DNA of 64,000 nt, taken from the NCBI RefSeq assembly GCF_903970965.1, contig NZ_CAJCKW010000001.1, positions 310,001-374,000 of the forward strand, read 5' to 3'. Shown here piece by piece: positions 45,888 to 54,539 of this stretch. Under the pieces are notes generated by a model. That model was not told where the DNA came from and did no database searches. It was given only the letters and a program-made list of their open reading frames with translations. Origin of the DNA: Aureimonas sp. ME7. Its GTDB lineage: Bacteria > Pseudomonadota > Alphaproteobacteria > Rhizobiales > Rhizobiaceae. Within the stretch, counting starts at the first letter, position 1, and each line of letters starts with the position of its first letter. Made by a program: the position numbers and the translations under genes.

Positions 45888-48881
45888 TCAGGCGCTCAGG
45901 CGCTTGTTTTCGGTGTCGAAGAACACGGTCCCCGTCACGGTGGCGCGCAGCGTCTCGTTCGGCATCGGGATATGCACGGTCTCGCCCATGCGGCCCCGGC
46001 CCCCTTCCACCACGGCGAGCGCGATCGAACGGTTCAGCGCGACGCTCCAGTAGGAGGAGGTGACGTGGCCGACCATCTTCATCGGCACCGGCTGGGCGGG
46101 ATCGAGGACGATCTGAGCGCCTTCTTCCAGGATCGTCTTCGGATCCTCGGTGAGGAGGCCGACGAGCTGCTTGCGGTCGGTCTTCAGCATGTCCGGGCGG
46201 CCGAGCGAGCGCTTGCCGACGAAATCGGGCTTCGCCTTGCCGATCGCCCAGCCGAGGCCCGCGTCGTCCGGCGTCAGCGTGCCGTCCGTGTCCTGGCCGA
46301 CGATGATGTAGCCCTTCTCGGCGCGCAGGACGTGCATCGTCTCCGTGCCATAGGGCGTAATGCCGTAGGTGCGGCCGGCTTCCATCAGCTTCTCCCAGAT
46401 GGCGCGGCCATGGCGGGCGGGCACGTTGACCTCGTAGCCGCGCTCGCCGGTGAAGCTCATGCGGAAAAGGCGCGTCGGCACGCCGCAGATCCGGCCTTCC
46501 GCGATCGACATGTGCGGGAAGGCCTCTTCCGACAGGTCGATGCCCTCGACCAGCGGCGCCAAGAGATTGCGGGCGTTCGGCCCATTGAGCGCGATCACCG
46601 CCCATTGCTCGGTGGTGGAGGTCAGCCAGACGCGGAGCTCGGGGAACTCGGTCTGGAGATAGTCCTCCATCATGCCGAGAACGCGCGCGGCGCCGCCCGT
46701 CGTGGTGGTGACGTGGAAGCGGTCCTTCGACAAGCGTCCGATGACGCCGTCGTCGCGGATGAACCCGTCCTCGCCGAGGAGCACGCCGTAGCGCGTGCGG
46801 CCGGGCTCGAGCTTGGTCCAGGGGTTGGTGTACATGCGGTTCAGGAACTCGGCGGCGTCCGGCCCGACGATCTCGATCTTGCCGAGCGTCGAGGCGTCGA
46901 AGATGCCGAGCGAATCGCGCACCGCCTTGCATTCGCGCGCGACGGCCGCATGCATGTCCTCGCCGGCCTTGGGCAAGTACCAGGCGCGGCGCCATAGGGC
47001 GACGGGCTCGAACACGGCGCCCTGTTCCTCGGCCCAGCCGTCGATCGCGGTCTTGCGCGTCACATCGAAGAGGCGGCCCCGGCTGTAGCCGGCGAACGCG
47101 CCGAAGGTCGTCGGCGTGTAGGGCGGGCGGAACGTCGTCAGGCCGACCTGCGGGGCCGGGCGGCCGACCGCGTCGGCGGCGATGGCGAGGCCGTTGATGT
47201 TGGAAATCTTGCCCTGGTCGGTCGCCATGCCGTTGGTGGTGTAGCGCTTGATGTGCTCGATCGAGCGGAAGCCCTCGCGTACCGCGAGCCGGATGTCCTT
47301 GGCCGTGACGTCGTTCTGGAAATCGACGAAGGCCTTGGCCTTGGACGGGTTGGCGTCGGTCGGCAGGTCGCGGCTGGCAAGACCGGTGAGCCGGCGCTCG
47401 CCCTCGACGCCGTAGGTCGAGACGCGCGCTTCGAAGCCGGCCACTGTCGCCGCTTCCGCGCCCGCCTCGGCGCCCTCCGCCAAGGCGCGGGCGAGACCGA
47501 ACGAACCGTTGCCGGCGCCCGCGCAGCGGCACTCCTCTCGGTACTCGGCGGGCACGAAGGTCTGCTCCTCGTCGCGCCAGGCAAGCTTGCCCTGCGTGTG
47601 GGAGAAGAGGTGGAGGCTCGGCGTCCAGCCGCCGCTCATCAGAACGGTGTCGCAGGCGATCGTGCGGGCCTGAGAGCTTTGCCCGCCGATCGGAAGGACA
47701 CGGATCGAAGCGACGCGCAAGCGCCCCTTGGTGCCGGTCGCGGTCCAGCCGGGCAGCACCTCGATGCCGAGCGCGGCGGCCTCCGCCGTCAGCTCGGCCG
47801 ACACTTCCGGTCGCACGTCGACGATCGCGGCGATCGCGACGCCGGCGCGGGCGAGGTCGAAGGCGGAGACCCAGGCGCTGTCGTGGCTGGTGACGACGAC
47901 CGCCCGGTTGCCGACCTTGACGCCGTAGCGGTTGAGATAGGTGCGCGCGGCACCCGCCAGCATGACGCCGGGACGGTCGTTGCCCGCGAACACGAGCGGG
48001 CGCTCGATCGAGCCCTGCGCGAGGACCACCCGCTTGGCGCGCACCTTCCACATGCGCTCGCGCGGGGCACCGTCCGGCGCGGCGGCGAGGTGGTCGGTGA
48101 GGCGCTGGCAAAGGCCGACGAAGTTCTGGTGGTAGTAGCCGATCGCCGTGGTGCGCGGCAGGAGCGTGACGTTGGGAAGGGCGGCGAGCTCGTCGAGCGC
48201 GGCCTTCAGCCAGTCCCAGCCGCTCGTGCCCTCGATCGTGGCGTCGGTTTCGGACAGGAGCGAGCCGCCGAACTCGGCCCCCTCGTCGGCGAGCACCACC
48301 TTGGCGCCCGCACGCCCGGCTTCCAGCGCGGCGGCAAGGCCCGCCGGCCCCGAGCCCACCACGAGGACGTCGCAATGGGCGAAGCGGCTGGAGTAAAGGT
48401 CGGGATCGGGAACGGTCGGCGAATGCCCAAGGCCTGCCGCGCCGCGGATGATCGGCTCGTAGACCTTGTTCCAGAAGCTCTTCGGCCACATGAAGGTCTT
48501 GTAGTAGAAGCCGGCCGAGAACAGCATGGAGAGCGCGTCGTTCACCGCGCCGACGTCCCGCTGGAGCGAGGGCCAGTGGTTCTGGCTGCGCGTGCGCAGG
48601 CCGTCGCGGATCTCGACCACCGTGGCGCGGCTGTTGGGCTCGACGCGAGCCGTGCCGTGGTCGATCCCCAGAAGCGCGTTCGGCTCCTCCGAGCCCGCCG
48701 ACAGGATGCCGCGCGGCCGATGGTACTTGAACGAGCGGCCGACGAGGTGGACGCCGCTCGCGAGCAGCGCGGAGGCGACCGTGTCGCCGGCGAAGCCCGA
48801 ATAGGTGGCGCCGTTGAACTCGAAGCGGACGGGCCGGGCGCGGTCGACGCGGCCCCGGCCGGGAATGCGAAACTCGCTCAT
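45888..48881 (-). CDS. soxA: Sarcosine oxidase alpha subunit
   Basis: Large subunit of the enzyme that demethylates sarcosine to glycine, passing the methyl carbon to tetrahydrofolate. The 997-residue length is typical. The N-terminal ferredoxin-like fold (residues 15-100, FEFNGATYSGFAGDTVASAL) lacks cysteines, as in the family. An NAD/FAD domain opens with LVVGSGPAGLAAALEAGRAG near residue 172. A folate-binding GcvT-like domain covers about residues 600-990 (ARECKAVRDSLGIFDAS; YITPYGTETMHVLRAEKGY-type, here GITPYGTETMHVLRAEKGY). The start overlaps the soxD stop (ATGA). Confidence 0.95.
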   Translation of the reverse strand: MSEFRIPGRGRVDRARPVRFEFNGATYSGFAGDTVASALLASGVHLVGRSFKYHRPRGILSAGSEEPNALLGIDHGTARVEPNSRATVVEIRDGLRTRSQNHWPSLQRDVGAVNDALSMLFSAGFYYKTFMWPKSFWNKVYEPIIRGAAGLGHSPTVPDPDLYSSRFAHCDVLVVGSGPAGLAAALEAGRAGAKVVLADEGAEFGGSLLSETDATIEGTSGWDWLKAALDELAALPNVTLLPRTTAIGYYHQNFVGLCQRLTDHLAAAPDGAPRERMWKVRAKRVVLAQGSIERPLVFAGNDRPGVMLAGAARTYLNRYGVKVGNRAVVVTSHDSAWVSAFDLARAGVAIAAIVDVRPEVSAELTAEAAALGIEVLPGWTATGTKGRLRVASIRVLPIGGQSSQARTIACDTVLMSGGWTPSLHLFSHTQGKLAWRDEEQTFVPAEYREECRCAGAGNGSFGLARALAEGAEAGAEAATVAGFEARVSTYGVEGERRLTGLASRDLPTDANPSKAKAFVDFQNDVTAKDIRLAVREGFRSIEHIKRYTTNGMATDQGKISNINGLAIAADAVGRPAPQVGLTTFRPPYTPTTFGAFAGYSRGRLFDVTRKTAIDGWAEEQGAVFEPVALWRRAWYLPKAGEDMHAAVARECKAVRDSLGIFDASTLGKIEIVGPDAAEFLNRMYTNPWTKLEPGRTRYGVLLGEDGFIRDDGVIGRLSKDRFHVTTTTGGAARVLGMMEDYLQTEFPELRVWLTSTTEQWAVIALNGPNARNLLAPLVEGIDLSEEAFPHMSIAEGRICGVPTRLFRMSFTGERGYEVNVPARHGRAIWEKLMEAGRTYGITPYGTETMHVLRAEKGYIIVGQDTDGTLTPDDAGLGWAIGKAKPDFVGKRSLGRPDMLKTDRKQLVGLLTEDPKTILEEGAQIVLDPAQPVPMKMVGHVTSSYWSVALNRSIALAVVEGGRGRMGETVHIPMPNETLRATVTGTVFFDTENKRLSA

Positions 48882-49180
48882 GCGTCCGTGCTCTTGCTGG
48901 AGGCGGCGTCCGGGCTCGGCTGGCCGGCCTTGTAGGTGGTCTCGAACTTGTCGGTCACGGTATCGCGGATGGCGTTGAAGAAGCGTCCGCAGCCGTGGAT
49001 GTGGCGCCAGCGCTCGTGATGGCGCCCGCGCGGGTTGTCGCGGATGTAGAGGTAGTCGCGCCATTCCTCGTCCGACATGCGGGAAGGGTTCTCGGGCCGT
49101 GCGACATGGGCCTGTCCGCCATAGGCGAACTCGACCTCGGGGCGCGCCTCGTCGCAATAGGGGCACTGGATGAGCAGCAT
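48878..49180 (-). CDS. soxD: Sarcosine oxidase delta subunit
   Basis: A 100-residue zinc-binding subunit. MLLIQCPYCDEARPEVEF carries two of the zinc cysteines, and HIHGCGRFFNAIRDT carries a third with a histidine. The family segment WRDYLYIRDNPRGRHHERW is intact. It is between soxB (11 bases) and soxA (4-base overlap). A short hydrophilic tail after residue 85 varies in the family. Confidence 0.93.
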   Translation of the reverse strand: MLLIQCPYCDEARPEVEFAYGGQAHVARPENPSRMSDEEWRDYLYIRDNPRGRHHERWRHIHGCGRFFNAIRDTVTDKFETTYKAGQPSPDAASSKSTDA

Positions 49181-49191
49181 GAGCCGATCCT

Positions 49192-50445
49192 TTAGTGCGC
49201 GACGGCGGCGGCCGCCGCCTCGTCGATGAGCCGGCCGGTGCGGAACCGCTCCAGCGTGAAGGGGGCGTTGATCGGGTGGGGCGCGTCGTGGGCGATCGTG
49301 TGGGCGAAGACGTTGGCCGAGCCCGGCGTCGCCTTGAAGCCCCCGGTTCCCCAGCCGCAGTTGACGTAGAGGCCCGGCACCGGCGTCCGGCCGATGATCG
49401 GCGAGCGGTCGGGCGTGACGTCGACGATGCCGCCCCATTTGCGCAGCATGCGCATGCGGGTGAAGATCGGGAAGATCTCGCAGATCGCCGCCACCGTGTG
49501 CTCGATCAGCGGCAGGCCGCCGCGCTGCGAATAGGACACGTATTGGTCGGTGCCCGAGCCGATCACGAGCTCGCCCTTGTCGGACTGCGAGATGTAGGCA
49601 TGCACCGTGTTCGACATGACGACGCAGGGGAAGATCGGCTTCACCGGCTCCGACACGAGCGCCTGGAGCGGGTAGCTTTCGAGCGGCAGACGCACGCCCG
49701 CCGAATCCATCACGACGGAGGTGTTGCCGGCCGCCGAAACGCCGACCTTCTTCGCCTTGATGAAGCCGCGCGCCGTTTCCACGCCCGACACGGCGCCCGA
49801 CGCGTCGCGCCGGATCGCCGTCACCGGGCAGTTCTGGATGATGTCGACGCCGCGCGCGGCCGCGCCCCGCGCATAGCCCCAGGCCACCGCGTCGTGGCGC
49901 GCCACGCCCCCGCGCCGCTGGAGGGCGGCGCCCATCACCGGGTACCGGGCGGTGGGCGAGATGTCGAGCGGGTCGCAGAACGCCTTGGCTTGGCTCGGCG
50001 TCAGCCACTCGTTGTCGATGCCGTTCAGCCGGTTGGAATGGACGTGGCGCTTGAAGCTCTGGACGTCATGGACATTGTGCGCCAGCATCATCACGCCGCG
50101 CTGCGAGAACATGACGTTGTAGTTCAGCTCCTGGGACAGGCCTTCCCAGAGCTTCATGGCGTGCTCGTAGAGCATCGCGCTTTCGTCGTAGAGATAGTTC
50201 GAGCGGATGATCGTGGTGTTGCGGCCGGTGTTGCCGCCGCCGAGCCACCCCTTGTCGATCACCGCCACGTTGGTGAGGCCGTGCTCCTTGGCGAGGTAGT
50301 AGGCCGCGCCCAGGCCATGCCCGCCGGCGCCGACGATGATCGCATCGTACTCGGCCTTGGGCTCGGCATCGGGCCATTGCGGCTCCCAGTCCTTGTGGCC
50401 CCTCAGGGCGTTCGCCACGAGCGAGGGAAAGGAAAAACGGGTCAT
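49192..50445 (-). CDS. soxB: Sarcosine oxidase beta subunit
   Basis: The catalytic FAD subunit that oxidises sarcosine. It also holds FMN covalently at a histidine, likely the one in GGVARHDAVAWGYARGA near residue 177. The 417-residue protein has a Rossmann motif VGAGGHGLGAAYYLA near residue 41 and the C-terminal NCGWGTGGFKATPGSANVFA typical of SoxB. The start at 50445 (MTRFSFPSLV) is preferred over an in-frame start 4 codons earlier. First gene of soxBDAG-sdaA-fdhA. Confidence 0.95.
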   Translation of the reverse strand: MTRFSFPSLVANALRGHKDWEPQWPDAEPKAEYDAIIVGAGGHGLGAAYYLAKEHGLTNVAVIDKGWLGGGNTGRNTTIIRSNYLYDESAMLYEHAMKLWEGLSQELNYNVMFSQRGVMMLAHNVHDVQSFKRHVHSNRLNGIDNEWLTPSQAKAFCDPLDISPTARYPVMGAALQRRGGVARHDAVAWGYARGAAARGVDIIQNCPVTAIRRDASGAVSGVETARGFIKAKKVGVSAAGNTSVVMDSAGVRLPLESYPLQALVSEPVKPIFPCVVMSNTVHAYISQSDKGELVIGSGTDQYVSYSQRGGLPLIEHTVAAICEIFPIFTRMRMLRKWGGIVDVTPDRSPIIGRTPVPGLYVNCGWGTGGFKATPGSANVFAHTIAHDAPHPINAPFTLERFRTGRLIDEAAAAAVAH

Positions 50446-50591
50446 CGCGAACCTCAAGCGGCCATGTCCTGGATATCATTGCGACAATGCGGAATCGGGG
50501 ACAGGAGATTTGCGTCAACGAATCGCATTTTAACGCCGAAGCTCGGCGCTCCTTCGCGGCGCGGCATGTGCCTCGTTCGTCGGCTTTCGCG

Positions 50592-51641
50592 TCAGGCCGC
50601 CTGCCGATCGTCGCCGGCCGTCCGGCGCCGGATTTCCTGGGGCGTCGAGCCGAAGCGCTGGCGGAACATCCGGCTGAGATGGGAAGAATCGCAGAAGCCG
50701 CATTCCACCGCCACGGCCGAAACGAGCTTGTCGGTGGTCTCGATCAGGTGGCGCGCGAAGGTCAGGCGGATCTGGAGAAAGGCGGCCTGGGGCGAGTCGC
50801 CGAGCGCGGAGCGGAAATGGCGTTCGAGCTGTCGCTTGCTGTGACCCATGCGCCGGGCGAGCTCGGCGACCGATAGGGGCGTGTCGATGTTCTGCTGCAT
50901 CAGAAGCAGCGCGCGCATCACCATCGGATCTCGGGTCGAGATGTCCATCGACACGCCCGGCTGCGGCTTCTCGGGCCGCATGGCGTCGTCGATGATCATG
51001 ATGTGGAGGCTCTTGCTGGCTTGCGCGCGCCCGACATGGCGCTCCACCAGATAGGCGGCCAGATGCGCCGAGCTCGCCCCGCCCGAACAGGTCAGCCGGT
51101 CGCCGTCGTCGATGAAGATCTGGTCGGACACGGGGTGCAGCCCGTCGAACTGTTCCAGGAAGTCGGCGTGATGGAACCAGGACACGCAGCAGCGATAGCC
51201 CTGCATCAGCCCGGCCTTGTGAAGAAGAAAACCTCCGGTGCAAAGGCCGATCAGCGGGATGCCGGCCGCCGCCGCCCGCTTCAGATAGGCGGCATAGGGC
51301 GCGCCGAGCCCCGTCAGGTCGTCCATCACCCCGCCCACCACGACGATGTAGTCGAACCGCGTGGGATCGCCGAGCCGCTCGTTCGGCTGCACCGACACCG
51401 CGCTGCTCGAGGGGATCGCGCACATCGTGTCGGACAGGACGCTCCAGTTGCACAGGATGGGGCGCGAGCGGTCGCCCTCGTCGGCCGCCAGGCGCAGGAC
51501 GTCGACGAAGTTGGCGAAGGCGCAAAGCGTGAAACGCTTGGCGAGGATGAAGCCGACCGACAGGCGCAGGCCGCTCCTTCGCGGCCTTGAGGGCATCGAC
51601 GATAGCGTGCCTGTTCGGCCCTCGCTCACCCTGGCGTCCAT
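50592..51641 (-). CDS. DJ-1/PfpI-AraC transcriptional regulator (GlxA-like)
   Basis: Second regulator of the GbdR/GlxA superfamily in this region. The 349-residue product from 51641 has a DJ-1-like domain (SVGFILAKRFTLCAFANFVDVLR; IPLIGLCTGGFLLHKAGLM) and an AraC double helix-turn-helix (SVAELARRMGHSKRQLERHF; CGFCDSSHLSRMFRQRFGSTP). It sits between soxB and the divergent GcvT-fused dehydrogenase, so sarcosine or dimethylglycine could be its signal. The frame remains open to 51899, but that part has no domain and overlaps the opposite gene's promoter. Confidence 0.85.
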   Translation of the reverse strand: MDARVSEGRTGTLSSMPSRPRRSGLRLSVGFILAKRFTLCAFANFVDVLRLAADEGDRSRPILCNWSVLSDTMCAIPSSSAVSVQPNERLGDPTRFDYIVVVGGVMDDLTGLGAPYAAYLKRAAAAGIPLIGLCTGGFLLHKAGLMQGYRCCVSWFHHADFLEQFDGLHPVSDQIFIDDGDRLTCSGGASSAHLAAYLVERHVGRAQASKSLHIMIIDDAMRPEKPQPGVSMDISTRDPMVMRALLLMQQNIDTPLSVAELARRMGHSKRQLERHFRSALGDSPQAAFLQIRLTFARHLIETTDKLVSAVAVECGFCDSSHLSRMFRQRFGSTPQEIRRRTAGDDRQAA

Positions 51642-51669
51642 CGCATGTCCTCGCGCTGCGATCAGCATC

Positions 51670-51681
51670 TGTCGTTGTCGT
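51670..51681. promoter_or_regulatory. Tandem TGTCGT repeat upstream of the dehydrogenase
   Basis: TGTCGT occurs twice head to tail (51670-51675, 51676-51681) in the divergent gap between the GlxA-like regulator and the dimethylglycine dehydrogenase-like gene. AraC-type proteins often bind direct repeats, but these are short. Confidence 0.25.
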
Positions 51682-51889
51682 ATCGCTAATGCCGGTTTGA
51701 CGCAAATGTTCTGTCCCGAGGGACCCGGCGTCGCAATGCTTTCCTTCGTGACCGAGGAACGGCCCAAGCCCCATCCATCCTCGGCGACCAGGGTCATACG
51801 GATCGCGCTCGAAATTTTGGTAAGGACGTCGAGTTGCCTCTGCGCCGCGTGCGCGCGATTTCGACCCGACCCCGTTGGAGAACATGGAC

Positions 51890-54451
51890 ATGGCCGCATT
51901 TCCGGAAAAAGCGAAGGTCGTCATCATCGGTCTGGGCGGGATCGTGGGCGCTTCGATAGCCCATCACCTCGCCGAACGCGGCTGGGACGACATCGTGGGC
52001 ATCGACAAGTCGGGCATCCCGACCGACATCGGCTCGACGGCCCACGCCTCCGATTTCTGCTACACGACCAGCCATGACTTCCTGTCGTGCTGGACCACGC
52101 TCTACTCGATCGACTTCTTCGACAAGATGGGCCACTACGCGCGCGTCGGCGGGCTCGAGGTCGCGCGCGTCGGCGACGACGAGCGCATGGACGAGATCCG
52201 GCGCAAGGTCGCTTCGGGCAAGGCCTTCGGCACGCGCGCGCGCCTGATCGAGCCGGCCGAGATCAAGGATAAGATGCCGCTCGTCGACGAGACGCAGGTC
52301 CAGGGCGGCCTGTGGGACCCGGACGCCGGCCTCGTCATCCCGCGCTCGCAGACGGTGGCGGGCAAGCTCGTCGATCAGGCGGTGAACGCCGGCAAGCTCC
52401 AGGCCTTCGCCAACACCTCGGCGAAGTCGCTGGTGATCGAGGACGGGCGCATCCGCGGCGTCGTCACCGACCGCGGCACGATCCGGGCCGACCACGTCGT
52501 GGTCTGCGCCGGCCTCTGGGGCCGCCTGATCGCCGAGATGGCCGGCGAGGACCTGCCGGTGATGCCGGTGGACCACCCGCTGACCTTCTTCGGCCCCTAC
52601 AACGAGTTCGCCGGAACCGGCAAGGAGATCGGCTACCCGCTCCTGCGCGACCAAGGCAATTCGGCCTACCTGCGCGACACGGGCGACCCGAAGACCGCCG
52701 AGGGCGGCCAGATCGAGTGGGGCTACTACGAGGAGCACGACGTGCGCCTCGTCCACCCACGCGAGCTTCTGGAAAAGCACGAGGCGCGCCTGTCGCCCTC
52801 GCAGCGCGACCTCGACATGGAGCAGGTGATCGCGCCGATGGAGCGCGCCATCGAGCTGACCCCGATCCTGGGCGAGCTCGGCTACAACGAGGGCCATTCC
52901 TTCAACGGCCTTCTCCAGACCACCACGGACGGCGGCCCGTCCATGGGCGAAAGCCAGAAGGTGCGCGGCCTGTGGTACTGCGTCGGCATCTGGGTCAAGG
53001 ACGGCCCGGGCATGGGCAAGCTGATCGCCGACTGGATGACGGACGGGCGCACCGCGATCGACCACAACCGGATCGACTTCGCCCGCTTCAGCGCCTTCCA
53101 GCTCGACGAAAAGTTCATCGAGGAGCGCTGCACCGAAACGGCGCGCAAGATCTACAACCCGCCGGTGCATCCGCGCGAGCCTTTCGCGGGCGGGCGCGGC
53201 ATCCGCCGCTCGCCCTTCCACGAGCGCGAACGGGAGCTCGGCGGCTACTTCATGGAACTCGGCGGCTGGGAGCGCGCCCACGGCTACGCCGCCAACGAAC
53301 ACCTTCTCGAGAAGTACGGCAACCGGATTCCGGTGCGCGAGAACGAATGGGACAACCGCCACTTCTGGCGCGTGTCCAACGCCGAGCACCTCGAAATGAG
53401 CGAAAGCTGCGGCATCATCAACCTGTCGCACTTCTCCATCACCGACATCGAGGGGCCCGACCATGTCGAGCTGATGGAATGGCTGTGCGCCGCCAAGATC
53501 GGGGGCGACGCCAATATCGGCAAGGGCATCTACACCCACTTCCTCGACGACGAGGGCATGGTGCGCGCCGACTTCACCGTGATCCGCATGGCCGACCGGA
53601 TCCGCATGATCAACGGCGCGGACGCGGGCCCCCGCGACTACCACTACATGCGCCGCACGGCCGAGGATCGCGGCCTCGACGTCACGATCACCGACGTCAG
53701 CGAGCGCTACATCACCATCGGCATTTGGGGCCCGACCGCGCGCGAGAATCTCGGCAAGCTCCTGGACGACCCCTCCGTGCTCGCGCCCGAAAACTTCCCC
53801 TTCGCCGCGATCAAGCCGATCACCATCGCGGGCAAGTCAGTCGCCGCCTTCCGCATCTCCTATGTCGGCGAGCAGGGCTGGGAGCTTCATATGGCCTACG
53901 AGGACGGGCTTGCGGTGTGGGACGCTTTGCGCTCCACCGGCGTCATCGCGGTGGGCGTCGAGACCTATGCCAACACGCGGCGCATGGAAAAGAGCCTGCG
54001 CCTCCAGAACGCCGACCTTCTGACCGAATACAACCTTCTGGAAGCGGACCTTGCCCGACCCAAGGTCAAGGAAGCCGACTTCCGGGGCAAGGCCCGCCAC
54101 GTCGAGTATCGAGAGCGCGCCAACCAGCCCGCCATGCTCTGCACGCTGGTGATCACCGACAATGCCGACTCGAAGGGCGTTCAGCGCTATCCCGTCGGCA
54201 TCATGCCGGTGCTCGACCCGGAAACCGGCGAAACGCTGGTGGACGAGCTCGGTCGGCGTTCCTACACGACCTCGGTCGCCTACGGCCCGACGGTCGGCCG
54301 CAACATCGCGCTCGCCTACCTTCCCTGGAGCCACTGCCAGGTCGGTCGCAAGGTCGACATGGAGTATTTCGGCGACACGTTCCCGGCCGAGGTCGCGAGC
54401 GTCGGCTACAAGCCGCTCTACGACCCGGAGAACGCCAAGCCCCGCTCCTGA
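51890..54451 (+). CDS. GcvT-fused FAD dehydrogenase (dimethylglycine dehydrogenase-like)
   Basis: Probably oxidises dimethylglycine to sarcosine with methyl transfer to folate. The 853-residue protein has an N-terminal FAD-binding amine oxidase domain (VVIIGLGGIVGASIAHHLAE) and GSTAHASDFCYTTSHD, whose histidine matches the place of covalent flavin attachment in relatives. A middle FAO domain follows, then a C-terminal GcvT folate domain (NLSHFSITDIEGPDHVELM; SYVGEQGWELHMAYEDGL). The ATG at 51890 has a ggag site 9 bases upstream; another at 51884 is possible. Context with GbcAB and SoxBDAG supports the assignment. Sarcosine or a related N-methyl compound is the alternative. Confidence 0.82.
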   Translation: MAAFPEKAKVVIIGLGGIVGASIAHHLAERGWDDIVGIDKSGIPTDIGSTAHASDFCYTTSHDFLSCWTTLYSIDFFDKMGHYARVGGLEVARVGDDERMDEIRRKVASGKAFGTRARLIEPAEIKDKMPLVDETQVQGGLWDPDAGLVIPRSQTVAGKLVDQAVNAGKLQAFANTSAKSLVIEDGRIRGVVTDRGTIRADHVVVCAGLWGRLIAEMAGEDLPVMPVDHPLTFFGPYNEFAGTGKEIGYPLLRDQGNSAYLRDTGDPKTAEGGQIEWGYYEEHDVRLVHPRELLEKHEARLSPSQRDLDMEQVIAPMERAIELTPILGELGYNEGHSFNGLLQTTTDGGPSMGESQKVRGLWYCVGIWVKDGPGMGKLIADWMTDGRTAIDHNRIDFARFSAFQLDEKFIEERCTETARKIYNPPVHPREPFAGGRGIRRSPFHERERELGGYFMELGGWERAHGYAANEHLLEKYGNRIPVRENEWDNRHFWRVSNAEHLEMSESCGIINLSHFSITDIEGPDHVELMEWLCAAKIGGDANIGKGIYTHFLDDEGMVRADFTVIRMADRIRMINGADAGPRDYHYMRRTAEDRGLDVTITDVSERYITIGIWGPTARENLGKLLDDPSVLAPENFPFAAIKPITIAGKSVAAFRISYVGEQGWELHMAYEDGLAVWDALRSTGVIAVGVETYANTRRMEKSLRLQNADLLTEYNLLEADLARPKVKEADFRGKARHVEYRERANQPAMLCTLVITDNADSKGVQRYPVGIMPVLDPETGETLVDELGRRSYTTSVAYGPTVGRNIALAYLPWSHCQVGRKVDMEYFGDTFPAEVASVGYKPLYDPENAKPRS

Positions 54452-54489
54452 CGCAGGAGCCGGTTTCAGGCGAGCCGAGCTTCTAAAAT

Positions 54490-54523
54490 GGCCGGCCGGA
54501 GAGCGATCCCCGGCCGGCCTTTT
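54490..54523. terminator. Bidirectional intrinsic terminator
   Basis: A 10-bp perfect stem (ggccggccgg with ccggccggcc) with a 10-base loop is followed by TTTT on the plus strand. On the minus strand it is followed by ATTTTAG, so it can end both the dehydrogenase and the convergent fhuB transcripts. Confidence 0.85.
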
Positions 54524-54539
54524 CCGTCTTGCCGGGGGC

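Noticed and set aside
45874-48489. Long frame upstream of soxG in the same reading frame
   Set aside because: It is the shadow of soxA. The real soxG starts at 45873.
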